From positions 266,770 through 330,769 of the forward strand of contig NZ_SUGA01000002.1 of NCBI RefSeq assembly GCF_004963255.1: a stretch of DNA of 64,000 nt. The letters are read 5' to 3'. The notes under the pieces are model-generated. The model was not told the DNA's origin. It did no database searches and was given only the letters and a program-made list of their open reading frames with translations. This document shows, piece by piece, positions 17,449-27,855 of the stretch. Source of the DNA: Mesorhizobium sp. Its GTDB lineage: Bacteria > Pseudomonadota > Alphaproteobacteria > Rhizobiales > Rhizobiaceae. A program made the translations under genes and the position numbers. Positions within the stretch are counted from its first letter, which is position 1. Each line of letters opens with the position of its first letter.

Positions 17449-19764
17449 ATGGCATCGGACATAAAGCGCATCGCAGCAATCATCGCGGCCGAGATCGGCG
17501 CGCGGCCGGAACAGGCCGCGGCGGCGATCGGGCTGCTCGACGAGGGCGCGACGGTGCCTTTTGTGGCGCGCTACCGCAAGGAAGTCACCGGCGGGCTCGA
17601 CGACACGCAGTTGCGCGACCTTTCCGAGCGGCTCGCCTATTTGCGCGAGCTCGATGCGCGGCGCGAGACGATCGTCAGCTCCATCCGCGAGCAGGGAAAG
17701 CTGACCGAGGAGTTGGAAGCCAAGATCGCCGCGGCCGCCACCAAGGCGGAACTGGAAGACATCTACCTGCCCTACAAGCCGAAGCGGCGCACCAAGGCCG
17801 AAATCGCCAGGGAGCGCGGGCTCGGGCCGCTCGCCGAAGCGATCCTGGCCAACCGCTCCAAAATTCCGGCCGAGCTCGCGCTCGCTTATGTCACCGAAGA
17901 GGTGGCGGACGCCAAGGCGGCGCTTGAAGGCGCGCGCGACATCCTGTCGGAGCAGTTCGCCGAGAATGCCGATCTTGTCGGCAAGCTGCGCGCCTATATG
18001 AAGGAACGCGCCTTCCTGCGCGCAAAAGTCGTCGACGGAAAGCAGGAAGCGGGCGCGAAATTCTCCGACTATTTCGATCATGTCGAGCGTTGGTCTGGCG
18101 TGCCCAGCCACCGTGCGCTCGCCATGCTGCGTGGCCGCAACGAGGAGGTGCTGTCGCTCGACATCGAGGTCGATGCCGACGATCAATCGCCGGTGAAACC
18201 GGTGGAGCGCATGATCGCCAATGCTTATGCGATCGGCGCAACGCTGCCCGGTGACAAATGGCTGATGGAGGTGGCCGGCTGGACGTGGCGGATCAAACTG
18301 TCGCTGCATCTGACGCTCGACCTGATGCGCGATCTGCGCGAGCGGGCGGAGGAAGAGGCGATCCATGTCTTCGCCCGCAATCTGAAGGACCTGCTGCTCG
18401 CCGCCCCCGCCGGCTCGCGGCCGACGATGGGTCTCGATCCGGGCATCCGCACCGGCGTCAAGGTGGCGGTGGTGGACGGCACCGGCAAGCTGGTGGCGAC
18501 GACGACGGTCTATCCCTTCCCGCCGAGGAACGACATTCGCGGCACGCAGGCCGAACTCGCCGCTCTTATCCGCCAGCACAAGGTCGAGCTGATCTCGATC
18601 GGCAACGGCACCGGCAGCCGCGAGACAGAGAAGCTTGTTGCCGACATGCTGTCGGACCTGCCGGCAGGCGCCGGGCCGAAGCCGCTCAAGGTTATCGTCA
18701 GCGAGGCTGGCGCTTCTGTGTATTCAGCTTCAGCGACGGCCGCTGCGGAATTCCCCGGCCTCGATGTCTCGCTGCGCGGCGCGGTGTCGATCGCCAGGCG
18801 CCTGCAGGATCCGCTGGCCGAGCTGGTCAAGATCGAGCCGAAGTCGATCGGCGTCGGCCAATACCAGCACGATGTCGACCAGTACCGGCTCGGCCGCTCG
18901 CTCGAGGCGGTGGTCGAGGATGCGGTCAATGCCGTCGGCGTCGACCTCAACACGGCCTCGGCGCCGTTGTTGGCGCGCGTGTCGGGACTTGGGCCGTCGC
19001 TCGCCGAAGCGATCGTCGCGCATCGCGATGCGGCGGGGCCGTTTGCCAGCCGCAAGGACCTGCTCAAGGTGGCGCGGCTGGGGCCGCGCGCCTTCGAGCA
19101 AAGCGCCGGCTTCCTGCGCATCCCGAACGGCGCGGAGCCGCTCGATGCGTCCTCGGTGCATCCGGAAGCCTATGGCGTCGCGAAGAAGATCGTTGCCGCT
19201 TGCGGCCGCGACGTGCGTGCGCTCATGGGCGACAGCGCCGCGCTCAAGGCGCTGGATCCACGCGTCTTCGTCGACGAGCGCTTCGGCCTGCCGACGGTGC
19301 GCGACATCATCGCCGAGCTGGAGAAGCCCGGACGCGACCCGCGCCCCGGCTTCAAGACGGCGACCTTCGCGGAAGGGGTGGACGACATCAAGGATCTGAA
19401 GCCCGGCATGCTGCTCGAGGGCACCGTCACCAACGTCGCGGCCTTCGGCGCCTTCGTCGATATCGGCGTGCACCAGGACGGGCTGGTGCATGTCTCGCAA
19501 CTGGCCGACCGCTTCATCAAGGACGCGCATGAGGTGGTGAAGGCAGGCGACGTGGTGAAGGTGCGGGTCGTCGATATCGATATCAAGCGCAAGCGCATCG
19601 GCCTGTCGATGCGCAAGGATGGCGGCGAGGGCGCGCCGAGAGGTTCGCGCGACAATGGCGGCAGCAAGCCGATGCCGCGCTCGCCGGCGCCGCAGCGCCA
19701 GCCGGAACGGCCATCGCAGGGCGCGTTCGGCGCGGCTCTCGCCGAGGCGATGAAGCGCAAGTAG
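17449..19764 (+). CDS. tex: Tex family RNA-binding transcription accessory protein
   Basis: Tex is a conserved cytoplasmic nucleic-acid-binding protein linked to transcription regulation. The 771-residue product shows the full domain order. The N-terminal helical Tex domain contains [20 protein letters not shown] and [20 protein letters not shown]. It is followed by a YqgF-like RNase H fold ([16 protein letters not shown]), paired helix-hairpin-helix motifs ([20 protein letters not shown]), and a C-terminal S1 domain ([26 protein letters not shown]). The tail is rich in Pro, Arg and Gly. The start follows GACAGGAACG. Its stop codon abuts the stop of the convergent LysR gene with no base between. 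Confidence 0.96.
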   Translation: MASDIKRIAAIIAAEIGARPEQAAAAIGLLDEGATVPFVARYRKEVTGGLDDTQLRDLSERLAYLRELDARRETIVSSIREQGKLTEELEAKIAAAATKAELEDIYLPYKPKRRTKAEIARERGLGPLAEAILANRSKIPAELALAYVTEEVADAKAALEGARDILSEQFAENADLVGKLRAYMKERAFLRAKVVDGKQEAGAKFSDYFDHVERWSGVPSHRALAMLRGRNEEVLSLDIEVDADDQSPVKPVERMIANAYAIGATLPGDKWLMEVAGWTWRIKLSLHLTLDLMRDLRERAEEEAIHVFARNLKDLLLAAPAGSRPTMGLDPGIRTGVKVAVVDGTGKLVATTTVYPFPPRNDIRGTQAELAALIRQHKVELISIGNGTGSRETEKLVADMLSDLPAGAGPKPLKVIVSEAGASVYSASATAAAEFPGLDVSLRGAVSIARRLQDPLAELVKIEPKSIGVGQYQHDVDQYRLGRSLEAVVEDAVNAVGVDLNTASAPLLARVSGLGPSLAEAIVAHRDAAGPFASRKDLLKVARLGPRAFEQSAGFLRIPNGAEPLDASSVHPEAYGVAKKIVAACGRDVRALMGDSAALKALDPRVFVDERFGLPTVRDIIAELEKPGRDPRPGFKTATFAEGVDDIKDLKPGMLLEGTVTNVAAFGAFVDIGVHQDGLVHVSQLADRFIKDAHEVVKAGDVVKVRVVDIDIKRKRIGLSMRKDGGEGAPRGSRDNGGSKPMPRSPAPQRQPERPSQGAFGAALAEAMKRK

Positions 19765-20676
19765 CTACCAGGCCAGCACTGCCGGCTCCTTGCCGATCTG
19801 GCCCAGCAGCCACTCGCGAAAACTGGCGACCGGCGGATGGCCGCGCTTGTCGTGCGGCACGACCAGATAATAGGCGCTGCGGCTCTGCATCGGCTGGCCG
19901 GGCGTGGGCACCAACTGACCGCGCTTTAATTCCCCGGCAATCAGGATTTCCGGCAGCAGCGCCACGCCGAGACCGGCCATGCAGGCCTGCGCGACCGTGC
20001 CGAACTGCTCGAACTGCATGCCGGGACCGGTCGGCGCCTCGAGCCCCTGCTCCTCGAACCACTCACTCCAGGCGCCCGGGCGGGTCGCCATATGCAGCAG
20101 CGGCAGGCGGCTGATGTCGGCCGGCGTGGCGATGTCGCGGCTGGCCAGGAATTCCGGCGAGACCACCGGCATCACGGTCTCGCGCATCAGAAGCGTGCAG
20201 TCGGCGTCCGGCCAATCAGGCATGCCGTGATGGATGGCGGCGTCCAGCCGTTCGCGGGCGAAGTCGAACCGTCCGATGCGGGTGGCGAAGTTGATGGTGA
20301 TATCGGGGTGGCGCGTTACGAAATCCGGGATCAGCGGCATCAGCCAGCGCGTGCCGAAGGTTGGCAGGATGGCGAGGTTCAAGGCGCCGCTATGCCGATT
20401 GCTCATCAATCCGAGCGCCGCGTCGCGCAACTGGCCGAGCGCCGAGCGCACCGCCTCGGCATAGATTTCGCCGGCGGCTGAGAGCCGAACATTGCGGCTG
20501 TCGCGTTCGAACAGCCGGCGGCCAAACTGTTCTTCCAACAGGTTGATCTGGCGGCTGACGGCGCCCTGAGTCAAATCGAGCTCGCGCGCGGCGGCGGTGA
20601 AGGAGCCAAGCCGCGCCACGGCCTCGAAGGCGGCAAGCGCGGCGGTGTTCGGCAGAAGACGGCGCTGAACGTTCAT
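19765..20676 (-). CDS. LysR-family regulator, GcvA-like, divergent from gcdH
   Basis: This 303-residue LysR regulator has the winged helix-turn-helix at residues 12-70 (LAAFEAVARLGSFTAAARELDLTQGAVSRQ is split over the two helices) and a periplasmic-binding-protein-like effector domain after it. The GcvA subgroup resemblance lies in LPNTAALAAFEAV and the FGTRWLMPLIPDF segment. It is transcribed away from glutaryl-CoA dehydrogenase, an arrangement typical of a LysR activator and its target. The inferred effector is glutarate or glutaryl-CoA. Confidence 0.9.
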   Translation of the reverse strand: MNVQRRLLPNTAALAAFEAVARLGSFTAAARELDLTQGAVSRQINLLEEQFGRRLFERDSRNVRLSAAGEIYAEAVRSALGQLRDAALGLMSNRHSGALNLAILPTFGTRWLMPLIPDFVTRHPDITINFATRIGRFDFARERLDAAIHHGMPDWPDADCTLLMRETVMPVVSPEFLASRDIATPADISRLPLLHMATRPGAWSEWFEEQGLEAPTGPGMQFEQFGTVAQACMAGLGVALLPEILIAGELKRGQLVPTPGQPMQSRSAYYLVVPHDKRGHPPVASFREWLLGQIGKEPAVLAW

Positions 20677-20705
20677 GATCCATTACTAATGCTCATTGAT
20701 CCGCG
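20677..20705. promoter_or_regulatory. LysR/gcdH intergenic operator candidate
   Basis: CATTACTAATG (20681-20691) is an almost perfect palindrome, followed by a third CATT (20694-20697), the whole flanked by GATC on both sides. AT-rich dyads of this kind are usual LysR binding sites. It lies immediately before the LysR start, so binding would repress that gene and could activate gcdH. No footprint evidence is available from sequence alone. Confidence 0.4.
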
Positions 20706-20780
20706 ATGCAATTTCGTTTGATTTTTCACCTGCGCAGGCGGATAAGCCGGGCACATCACAAATATTGGGAGCCCGAGGCC

Positions 20781-21971
20781 ATGGCCGCCGAGAAGAACGC
20801 CTTCGTCTGGAACGATCCTTTCCTCATCGAGGACCAGCTTTCCGAGGACGAGCGCATGGTGCGCGACGGCGCCGCCGCTTTCGCCGCCGACAAGCTGGCG
20901 CCGCGCATCGAGGAAGCCTATGCCGACGAGAAGACCGATCCGTCGATCTTCCGCGAGATGGGCGAGGCCGGCCTGCTCGGCATCACCATTCCGGAAGAAT
21001 ATGGCGGGCTCGGCGCCGGATATGTGACCTACGGGCTGGTGGCGCGCGAGGTCGAGCGCATCGATTCCGGCTATCGCTCGATGATGAGCGTGCAGTCGTC
21101 GCTGGTGATGTATCCGATCCACGCCTATGGCTCGGAAGCGCAGCGCAAGAAATACCTGCCGAAGCTGGCATCGGGCGAATGGATCGGCTGCTTCGGCCTG
21201 ACCGAGCCGGATGCCGGCTCCGATCCGGGCGGCATGAAGACACGCGCCGAGAAGACCGCCAACGGCTACAAGCTCTCCGGCTCGAAGATGTGGATCTCCA
21301 ACGCGCCGATCGCCGATGTCTTCGTCGTATGGGCGAAGTCGGCCGCGCATGACAACCAGATACGCGGCTTCGTGCTGGAGAAGGGCATGAAGGGGCTGTC
21401 GGCGCCGAAGATCGGCGGCAAGCTCAGCCTCCGCGCTTCGATCACCGGCGAGGTGGTGATGGAGGGCGTCGAGGTTGGCGAGGAAGCGCTGTTGCCCAAT
21501 GTCTCGGGCCTGAAAGGTCCGTTCGGCTGTCTCAACCGCGCGCGCTACGGCATTTCCTGGGGCGCGATGGGCGCGGCGGAGGATTGCTGGCACCGGGCGC
21601 GGCAGTACGGCCTCGACCGCAAGCAGTTCGGCAAGCCGCTCGCCGGCACGCAGCTCTTCCAGAAGAAGCTGGCCGACATGCAGACGGAGATCGCGCTTGG
21701 CCTTCAGGGTTCGTTGCGCGTCGGCCGGCTGATGGACGAGGGCAAGATGGCGCCGGAAATGATCTCGATCGTCAAGCGCAACAATTGCGGCAAGGCGCTC
21801 GACATCGCCCGCCAGGCCCGCGACATGCATGGCGGCAACGGCATCCAGATCGGCTACCACGTGATGCGCCACGCGCAGAACCTGGAGACGGTGAACACTT
21901 ATGAAGGCACGCATGACGTGCATGCGCTGATCCTCGGAAGGGCGCAGACCGGCATCCAGGCGTTTTTCTAA
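20781..21971 (+). CDS. gcdH: Glutaryl-CoA dehydrogenase
   Basis: This FAD enzyme converts glutaryl-CoA to crotonyl-CoA and CO2 in lysine, tryptophan and glutarate breakdown. The 396-residue protein is full length. The catalytic base is Glu375 in [14 protein letters not shown], a signature specific to the GCDH branch of acyl-CoA dehydrogenases. FAD/substrate motifs [16 protein letters not shown] and [14 protein letters not shown] are present. The ATG at 20781 is preceded by GGGAGCCCGAGG. A frame beginning at 20706 would overlap the regulatory region and is rejected. An ALDH7 enzyme at 33 kb may belong to the same overall lysine pathway. Confidence 0.95.
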   Translation: MAAEKNAFVWNDPFLIEDQLSEDERMVRDGAAAFAADKLAPRIEEAYADEKTDPSIFREMGEAGLLGITIPEEYGGLGAGYVTYGLVAREVERIDSGYRSMMSVQSSLVMYPIHAYGSEAQRKKYLPKLASGEWIGCFGLTEPDAGSDPGGMKTRAEKTANGYKLSGSKMWISNAPIADVFVVWAKSAAHDNQIRGFVLEKGMKGLSAPKIGGKLSLRASITGEVVMEGVEVGEEALLPNVSGLKGPFGCLNRARYGISWGAMGAAEDCWHRARQYGLDRKQFGKPLAGTQLFQKKLADMQTEIALGLQGSLRVGRLMDEGKMAPEMISIVKRNNCGKALDIARQARDMHGGNGIQIGYHVMRHAQNLETVNTYEGTHDVHALILGRAQTGIQAFF

Positions 21972-22042
21972 GCCGGCAACGCTGCTTAAATTAGGTGCAG
22001 CGCAACATCTCTGCTTGGAGAATGACCAGCTTTTGTGTCAGG

Positions 22043-22065
22043 GTTCGGCGACTGAAACGCCGAAC
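22043..22065 (+). promoter_or_regulatory. Perfect hairpin just upstream of the transglutaminase operon start
   Basis: GTTCGGCG, seven loop bases, then CGCCGAAC form a perfect 8-bp stem. It ends 11 bases before the ATG at 22077, and the presumed ribosome binding site CCGGGG follows it directly. There is no T tract, so it is not a simple terminator of gcdH. It could influence translation or stability of the long operon mRNA, or serve as an operator. Confidence 0.5.
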
Positions 22066-22076
22066 TCCGGGGTACC

Positions 22077-25000
22077 ATGGCAATTCTGGCAGCCGTTCAT
22101 CACCTGACCCATTACAAATACGACCGGCCGGTGGTGCTTGGTCCCCAGGTGATCAGGCTGCAGCCGGCGCCGCATTCGCGCACCAAGGTGCTCAGCCATT
22201 CGCTGAAGGTCGAGCCGAAGAACCACTTCGTCAACCTGCAGCAGGATCCCTACGGCAATTTCCTCGCCCGCTTCGTCTTCCCCGAGCCGGTGACGGAGCT
22301 GAAGATCGAAGTCGACCTCGTCGCCGACATGACGGTCTACAATCCGTTCGATTTCTTCGTCGAGGAAAGCGCCGAGAATTTTCCGTTCGACTACCCCGAG
22401 GAGATCCGGGAAGACCTCGCCATCTACCGCAAACCCGAGCCGGCCGGACCGCTGTTGTCCAAATTCCTGGACAGCATCGACCGCAGTCCGGCCAACACCG
22501 TCAATTTCCTGGTCGACCTCAATGCGAGGCTGCAGCGCGAAATCGCCTATATCGTGCGCATGGAGACCGGCGTCTTCTCGCCGGAGGAGACGCTCGCCGC
22601 GGCCAAGGGCTCGTGCCGAGATTCCAGCTGGCTGCTGGTGCAGATCCTGCGCAATCTCGGCATCGCAGCACGCTTCGTCTCCGGTTATCTGATCCAGCTC
22701 AAGCCCGATCTGGTGTCGCTGGACGGGCCGCCTGGAACCGCCGTCGATTTCACCGACCTGCATGCGTGGTGCGAGGTCTATATTCCCGGCGCCGGCTGGA
22801 TCGGTTTCGACCCGACTTCCGGCCTGCTCACCGGCGAGAGCCATGTGCCGCTGGCAGCGACCCCGCATTATCGCAATGCAGCACCCATCTCCGGCATGGC
22901 GAGCTTCGCCAATGTCGATTTCGGCTTCGACATGCGGGTCGACCGGATCGCCGAGCATCCGCGCATCACCAAGCCGTTCTCGGATGAAAGCTGGGAAGCG
23001 CTCGATGCTCTCGGCAACAAGGTCGATGCCGTTTTGCGGGAACAGGACGTGCGGCTCACCATGGGCGGCGAGCCGACCTTCGTGTCGATCGACGATTTCG
23101 AGTCCGCCGAATGGAACACTGCAGCCGTCGGCCCGACCAAGCGCGACAAGGCGGACCAGCTCATCCGCCGGCTGCGCGAGCGCTTCGCACCGGGCGGTTT
23201 CCTGCATTATGGCCAGGGCAAGTGGTATCCGGGCGAGAGCCTGCCGCGCTGGACGTTCTCGCTCTATTGGCGCACCGACGGCGAGCCGGTGTGGCGTGAC
23301 CCGTCGCTGATCGCGCGCGAGAATGGCAATGCCGCGATCGGTCCCGAACAGGCCGAAAGCCTGCTCACGGCGATCGCCGGCGAGCTCGGCATCGACAAGG
23401 CGATGGTGAGCGAGGCCTATGAGGATCCGGCCGAATGGCTGCTCAAGGAAGGCAAGCTGCCGGACAATGTCGATCCGTCCAATTCGAAGCTGGATGACCC
23501 GGAAGAGCGCAGCCGCATGGCGCGTGTCTTCGAGCGCGGGCTGACCAAGCCGTCCGGTTATGTGCTGCCGGTGCAGCGCTGGAACAGCCAGGCCGCCGGA
23601 CAGCGCTGGCGCTCGGAGAAATGGAAGACGAGGCGCGGCCGACTGTTCCTGGTGCCGGGCGACTCCCCGGTCGGCTATCGACTGCCGCTGGGGACGCTAC
23701 CCTACGTGCCGCCGGCACAGTTCCCGTATATCGTGCCGGTCGATCCCTCCGTGCCGCGCGGCGCGCTGCCGACGCGCGAAGCTATCTTGCCCCAGCCGTC
23801 GCCGGCTGAACTGGAAGGCGCGGACGAAGTGGCACGCCGCCAGCAGACCGTGTCTTTCACCGCTGCGAGCGCGCAGCAGGACCGTGTCGAGCAGGAGATC
23901 ACGGAGATCGGCGGCGCGGTGCGCACCGCGCTCACCGTCGAGCCGCGCGACGGCCGGCTCTGCGTGTTCATGCCGCCGGTCGAGGCGTTGGAGGACTATC
24001 TCGAACTGGTGGCGGCGGCGGAGAACGCGGCGAAGGCCATCGGCCTGCCGGTGCATGTCGAAGGCTACGCCCCGCCGCACGATCCGCGCCTCAACGTCAT
24101 CCGCGTGGCGCCGGATCCCGGCGTCATCGAGGTGAACATCCACCCGGCCGCCAACTGGCAGGAATGCGTCGCCACCACCACGGCGATCTACGAAGAAGCA
24201 CGGCAGTCACGGCTCGGCACCGACAAGTTCATGATCGATGGCCGCCACACCGGAACCGGCGGTGGCAACCATGTCGTGGTCGGTGGCGCGACGCCCAATG
24301 ACAGCCCGTTCCTGCGCCGCCCCGACCTGTTGAAGAGCCTGGTGCTGCAATGGCAGCGGCATCCGTCGCTGTCCTATCTGTTTTCCGGCCTGTTCATCGG
24401 TCCGACCAGCCAGGCACCGCGCTTCGACGAGGCGCGGCACGATTCCCTATACGAGCTGGAGATCGCTCTGGCGCAGGTGCCGCATCCGGACAAGGGGGCA
24501 GCACCGTTGCCGTGGCTGGTCGACCGTCTGTTCCGCAATCTCCTGACCGACGTGACAGGCAACACGCATCGCTCCGAAATCTGCATCGACAAGTTGTTCT
24601 CGCCGGACGGCCCGACCGGCCGGCTGGGGCTGGTTGAGTTCCGCGGTTTCGAGATGCCGCCCAATGCGCGTATGAGCCTCGCCCAGCAATTGCTGGTCCG
24701 TGCGATCATCGCCAGGGCCTGGAAGAACCCGCTCGATGGCCGCTTCGTGCGCTGGGGCACGTCGCTGCATGACCGTTTCATGCTGCCGCATTATGTCTGG
24801 GCGGATTTCCTCGACGTGCTGGAGGATCTGAAGCTCAACGGCTTCGACTTCCGCCCCGAATGGTTCGCCGCCCAGCTCGAATTCCGCTTCCCCTTCTGCG
24901 GCGAGGTTCGGCATGCCGGCGTCAAGCTGGAATTGAGGCAGGCGCTGGAGCCCTGGCATGTGATGGGCGAGCAGGGCGCGATCGGCGGCACGGTCCGCTT

Positions 25001-25436
25001 CGTCGATTCCTCGGTCGAGCGGCTGCAGGTGCGGACCGAGGGGCTCAATCCAGAGCGTCACGCCATCGTCTGCAACGGCCGCATCGTGCCGATGAAGGTT
25101 ACCGACACCAAAGAGGTCGCGGTGGCCGGCGTGCGCTTCAAGGCGTGGCAACCGGCCTCCGGCCTGCATCCAGCCCTGCCGGTCAACACGCCGCTGGTCT
25201 TCGACATCTATGACCGCTGGTCGGGCCGCTCGGTCGGTGGCTGTGTCTATCACGTCGCGCATCCGGGCGGCCGCAACTACGACACCTTCCCGGTCAACGG
25301 CAACGAGGCCGAGGCCCGGCGGCTTGCCCGCTTCGAGCCACGCGGCCATACGCCGGGCGGCTATGTGCTGCGCGACGAAGAAGCCTCTGAAGAGTTCCCG
25401 ATGACCCTTGACCTGAGGCGGCCGGCGAGACTCTGA
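22077..25436 (+). CDS. Transglutaminase-like protein with DUF2126 domain
   Basis: This large cytoplasmic protein has 1119 residues. An N-terminal bacterial transglutaminase beta region (residues 1-85) leads into a transglutaminase/protease core with intact Cys180 ([10 protein letters not shown]), His229 (DLHAWCEV) and Asp245 (GFDPTSG). From about residue 305 to the end runs the DUF2126 region, rich in Arg, Trp and acidic motifs such as [13 protein letters not shown] and [17 protein letters not shown]. Other bacteria keep this gene with ATP-grasp/alpha-E proteins, as here. The role is not established. A peptidase or amide-transfer function in synthesis or turnover of a small peptide is the published prediction type for such clusters. 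Confidence 0.92.
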   Translation: MAILAAVHHLTHYKYDRPVVLGPQVIRLQPAPHSRTKVLSHSLKVEPKNHFVNLQQDPYGNFLARFVFPEPVTELKIEVDLVADMTVYNPFDFFVEESAENFPFDYPEEIREDLAIYRKPEPAGPLLSKFLDSIDRSPANTVNFLVDLNARLQREIAYIVRMETGVFSPEETLAAAKGSCRDSSWLLVQILRNLGIAARFVSGYLIQLKPDLVSLDGPPGTAVDFTDLHAWCEVYIPGAGWIGFDPTSGLLTGESHVPLAATPHYRNAAPISGMASFANVDFGFDMRVDRIAEHPRITKPFSDESWEALDALGNKVDAVLREQDVRLTMGGEPTFVSIDDFESAEWNTAAVGPTKRDKADQLIRRLRERFAPGGFLHYGQGKWYPGESLPRWTFSLYWRTDGEPVWRDPSLIARENGNAAIGPEQAESLLTAIAGELGIDKAMVSEAYEDPAEWLLKEGKLPDNVDPSNSKLDDPEERSRMARVFERGLTKPSGYVLPVQRWNSQAAGQRWRSEKWKTRRGRLFLVPGDSPVGYRLPLGTLPYVPPAQFPYIVPVDPSVPRGALPTREAILPQPSPAELEGADEVARRQQTVSFTAASAQQDRVEQEITEIGGAVRTALTVEPRDGRLCVFMPPVEALEDYLELVAAAENAAKAIGLPVHVEGYAPPHDPRLNVIRVAPDPGVIEVNIHPAANWQECVATTTAIYEEARQSRLGTDKFMIDGRHTGTGGGNHVVVGGATPNDSPFLRRPDLLKSLVLQWQRHPSLSYLFSGLFIGPTSQAPRFDEARHDSLYELEIALAQVPHPDKGAAPLPWLVDRLFRNLLTDVTGNTHRSEICIDKLFSPDGPTGRLGLVEFRGFEMPPNARMSLAQQLLVRAIIARAWKNPLDGRFVRWGTSLHDRFMLPHYVWADFLDVLEDLKLNGFDFRPEWFAAQLEFRFPFCGEVRHAGVKLELRQALEPWHVMGEQGAIGGTVRFVDSSVERLQVRTEGLNPERHAIVCNGRIVPMKVTDTKEVAVAGVRFKAWQPASGLHPALPVNTPLVFDIYDRWSGRSVGGCVYHVAHPGGRNYDTFPVNGNEAEARRLARFEPRGHTPGGYVLRDEEASEEFPMTLDLRRPARL

Positions 25437-25442
25437 TCGACA

Positions 25443-27854
25443 ATGGCCAAGGGGAATCAGAAACGGGCGGGCGGCAGGCCGCGGGCGCAGGGCCTGCTGG
25501 AACGCTACCGGCCGATCGAAGGCGTCGTCGACGAAATGGTCGACGCGTCGGGCAGCCCGCGTCCGGCCTGGCGCTCCTTTATCGACGCGCTCGACGATTT
25601 GGGGGCGGAGCGGCTTGGGCAGCGTTTTGCCCGGGCCGACCAGTATCTGCGCGATGCAGGCGTCTATTACCGCGTGTATGACAAGGCAGGCGCCAATGAG
25701 CGGGAATGGCCGCTCGCCTATGTTCCGCTGCTGATCGACGAGAAGGAATGGGCTGAGATCAGCGCCGGCCTCGTCCAGCGCGCGGATCTGTTCGAGGCGA
25801 TCCTGGCCGACATCTACGGGCCGAACCGGCTGATCGAGAAGGGCATTCTGCCGGCCGGGCTGATCGCGGCGAGCCCGGAATATCTGCGCCCCATCGCCGG
25901 CGTGAGGCCGGCCAGCGGGCATTTCCTGCACATGGTCGCCTTCGAGCTCGGCCGCGGACCGGATGGCCGCTGGTGGGTGCTGGGCGACCGCACCCAGGCG
26001 CCGTCGGGCGCCGGCTTCGCGCTGGAGAACCGTGTCGCCACGACGCGGGCGCTGTCGGACATCTATGGCGAGATGCATGTGCACCGCCTTGCCGGCTTCT
26101 TCCGCCGCTTCCGCGACGCGCTGAATGGTATGGCCAAGGATTCCAGCGGTCGTGTCGCCATCCTGACGCCGGGGCCGCTCAACGAAACCTATTACGAGCA
26201 TGCCTATATCGCCCGGTATCTCGGCATCATGCTGCTGGAGGGGGAGGACCTGACGGTTTCCGGCGGCAGGCTGATGGTGCGCACCGTTTCCGGCCTGATG
26301 CCGATCGGTGTCTTGTGGCGGCGGCTCGATGCGGCCTTTGCCGACCCGCTGGAACTCAGGCCGGACTCGCAGATCGGCACGCCGGGGCTTGTTGAGGCGA
26401 TCCGGCGCGGCACGGTGTCGGCCGTCAATGCGCTGGGCTCGGGCCTGATGGAGACGCGGGCGCTGCTGTCCTTCCTTCCCAGGATCGCGCTGGAACTGCA
26501 GGCCGACGACCTCAAGCTGCCGAACATCGCCACCTGGTGGTGCGGGCAGGAGACCGAGCGCGCCCATGTGCTTGCCAATATCGACCGCATGGTGGTCGGC
26601 CCGGCGCTGTCGACCCGGCTCGCCTTCGAGGACGACGGCGCGACCCGGCTCGGATCATCCCTGTCGGCCGGTGAGCGGGCCGAGCTTGTCGCGCGGATCG
26701 AAGCGGATGGCGCCGGTTTCGTCGGCCAGGAAGCGGTGACGCTGTCGACCACGCCGGTGTTTGTCGGCGGTTTGCTGGAACCACGGCCCGCCAGCCTGCG
26801 CGTCTATCTGGCGCGCACGCCGGAAGGCTGGACGGTGATGCCCGGTGGTTTCGCCCGCGTCGGCTTTTCGCTCGACCCGACGGCGATCGCCATGCAGCGC
26901 GGCGGCCAGGCCGCGGATGTCTGGGTGGTCAGCGACAGGCCGGTCGAGCGTGAAACGCTGCTGCCGCAGGAGCATGAGAGCTTCACCCGCACCATGCCGG
27001 GCAGCCTGCCCAGTCGCGCGGCGGAGAACCTGACCTGGCTCGGGCGCTATATCGAGCGCTCGGAAGACACGGTGCGCGTGCTGCGCGCCTATCACGTGCG
27101 GCTCGCCGAGACGTCCGATCCGGACATGCCGCTGCTGGCCGATATCAGGGACTATCTCGAGCCGTTCGGCATCGACGTCGAAACGGCGATACCGCCGGGG
27201 CTCATCGGGACCCTGGACAGCGCCGTCTACAGCGCCGGGCAGATTCGTGACCGCTTTTCGCCCGATGGCTGGCTGGCGCTGAAGGATCTGTCGAAGACTG
27301 TTCACAAGTTCGCGGAGACGGTCGCGCCTGGAGACGACGCGACGCGGGCGATGACTGTGCTTTTGCGCAAGCTCGCCGGCTTTTCGGGCCTGCTGCACGA
27401 GAACATGTACCGCTTCACCGGCTGGCGCTTCCTGGAGATCGGCCGCAGGCTGGAACGCGGTATCCAGATCGCCCGCACGCTCAGCCAACTGACGAGGAGC
27501 GGGGCGCCGGAGGGCGCGCTCGACATGATGCTGGAGATCGGCGACAGCGTCATGACCCACCGCCGGCAATATCCGGTGCAGGCCGGGCGGCGCACGGTCA
27601 TCGACCTGCTCGCGCTCGACCCGCTCAATCCGCGCTCGGTCCTGTTCCAGCTCGAGCGGCTGAAGGCCGAGATCGGCATGCTGCCTTCGGTCGGCGGCGA
27701 GGGGCATATGTCGCCGGCCGCCAAGGAAATCCTGCAGCTCAACACCGCAATCGCAGTGAGGGAACCATCGGACATGACGGCGGATGTGCTTGATGACCTC
27801 GCGACCGAGATCGGCAATCTCTACAACAGCCTCGCCAAAGCCTATTTTGGTTAG
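25443..27854 (+). CDS. Circularly permuted ATP-grasp protein fused to alpha-E domain
   Basis: The 803-residue protein joins two domains that are separate proteins in many bacteria. Residues about 80-480 form the circularly permuted ATP-grasp domain (VYYRVYD near the start, PEYLRPIAGVRPASG, GRWWVLGDRTQAPSG, LTPGPLNETYYEHAYIARYL). Residues about 510-800 form the all-helical alpha-E domain (PSRAAENLTWLGRYIERSED, LHENMYRFTGWRFLEIGRRL). ATP-grasp enzymes of this class are predicted amidoligases that form peptide-like bonds using ATP. It starts 6 bases after the DUF2126 gene and ends one base before the next gene, so the three are one operon. Confidence 0.92.
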   Translation: MAKGNQKRAGGRPRAQGLLERYRPIEGVVDEMVDASGSPRPAWRSFIDALDDLGAERLGQRFARADQYLRDAGVYYRVYDKAGANEREWPLAYVPLLIDEKEWAEISAGLVQRADLFEAILADIYGPNRLIEKGILPAGLIAASPEYLRPIAGVRPASGHFLHMVAFELGRGPDGRWWVLGDRTQAPSGAGFALENRVATTRALSDIYGEMHVHRLAGFFRRFRDALNGMAKDSSGRVAILTPGPLNETYYEHAYIARYLGIMLLEGEDLTVSGGRLMVRTVSGLMPIGVLWRRLDAAFADPLELRPDSQIGTPGLVEAIRRGTVSAVNALGSGLMETRALLSFLPRIALELQADDLKLPNIATWWCGQETERAHVLANIDRMVVGPALSTRLAFEDDGATRLGSSLSAGERAELVARIEADGAGFVGQEAVTLSTTPVFVGGLLEPRPASLRVYLARTPEGWTVMPGGFARVGFSLDPTAIAMQRGGQAADVWVVSDRPVERETLLPQEHESFTRTMPGSLPSRAAENLTWLGRYIERSEDTVRVLRAYHVRLAETSDPDMPLLADIRDYLEPFGIDVETAIPPGLIGTLDSAVYSAGQIRDRFSPDGWLALKDLSKTVHKFAETVAPGDDATRAMTVLLRKLAGFSGLLHENMYRFTGWRFLEIGRRLERGIQIARTLSQLTRSGAPEGALDMMLEIGDSVMTHRRQYPVQAGRRTVIDLLALDPLNPRSVLFQLERLKAEIGMLPSVGGEGHMSPAAKEILQLNTAIAVREPSDMTADVLDDLATEIGNLYNSLAKAYFG

Positions 27855-27855
27855 C

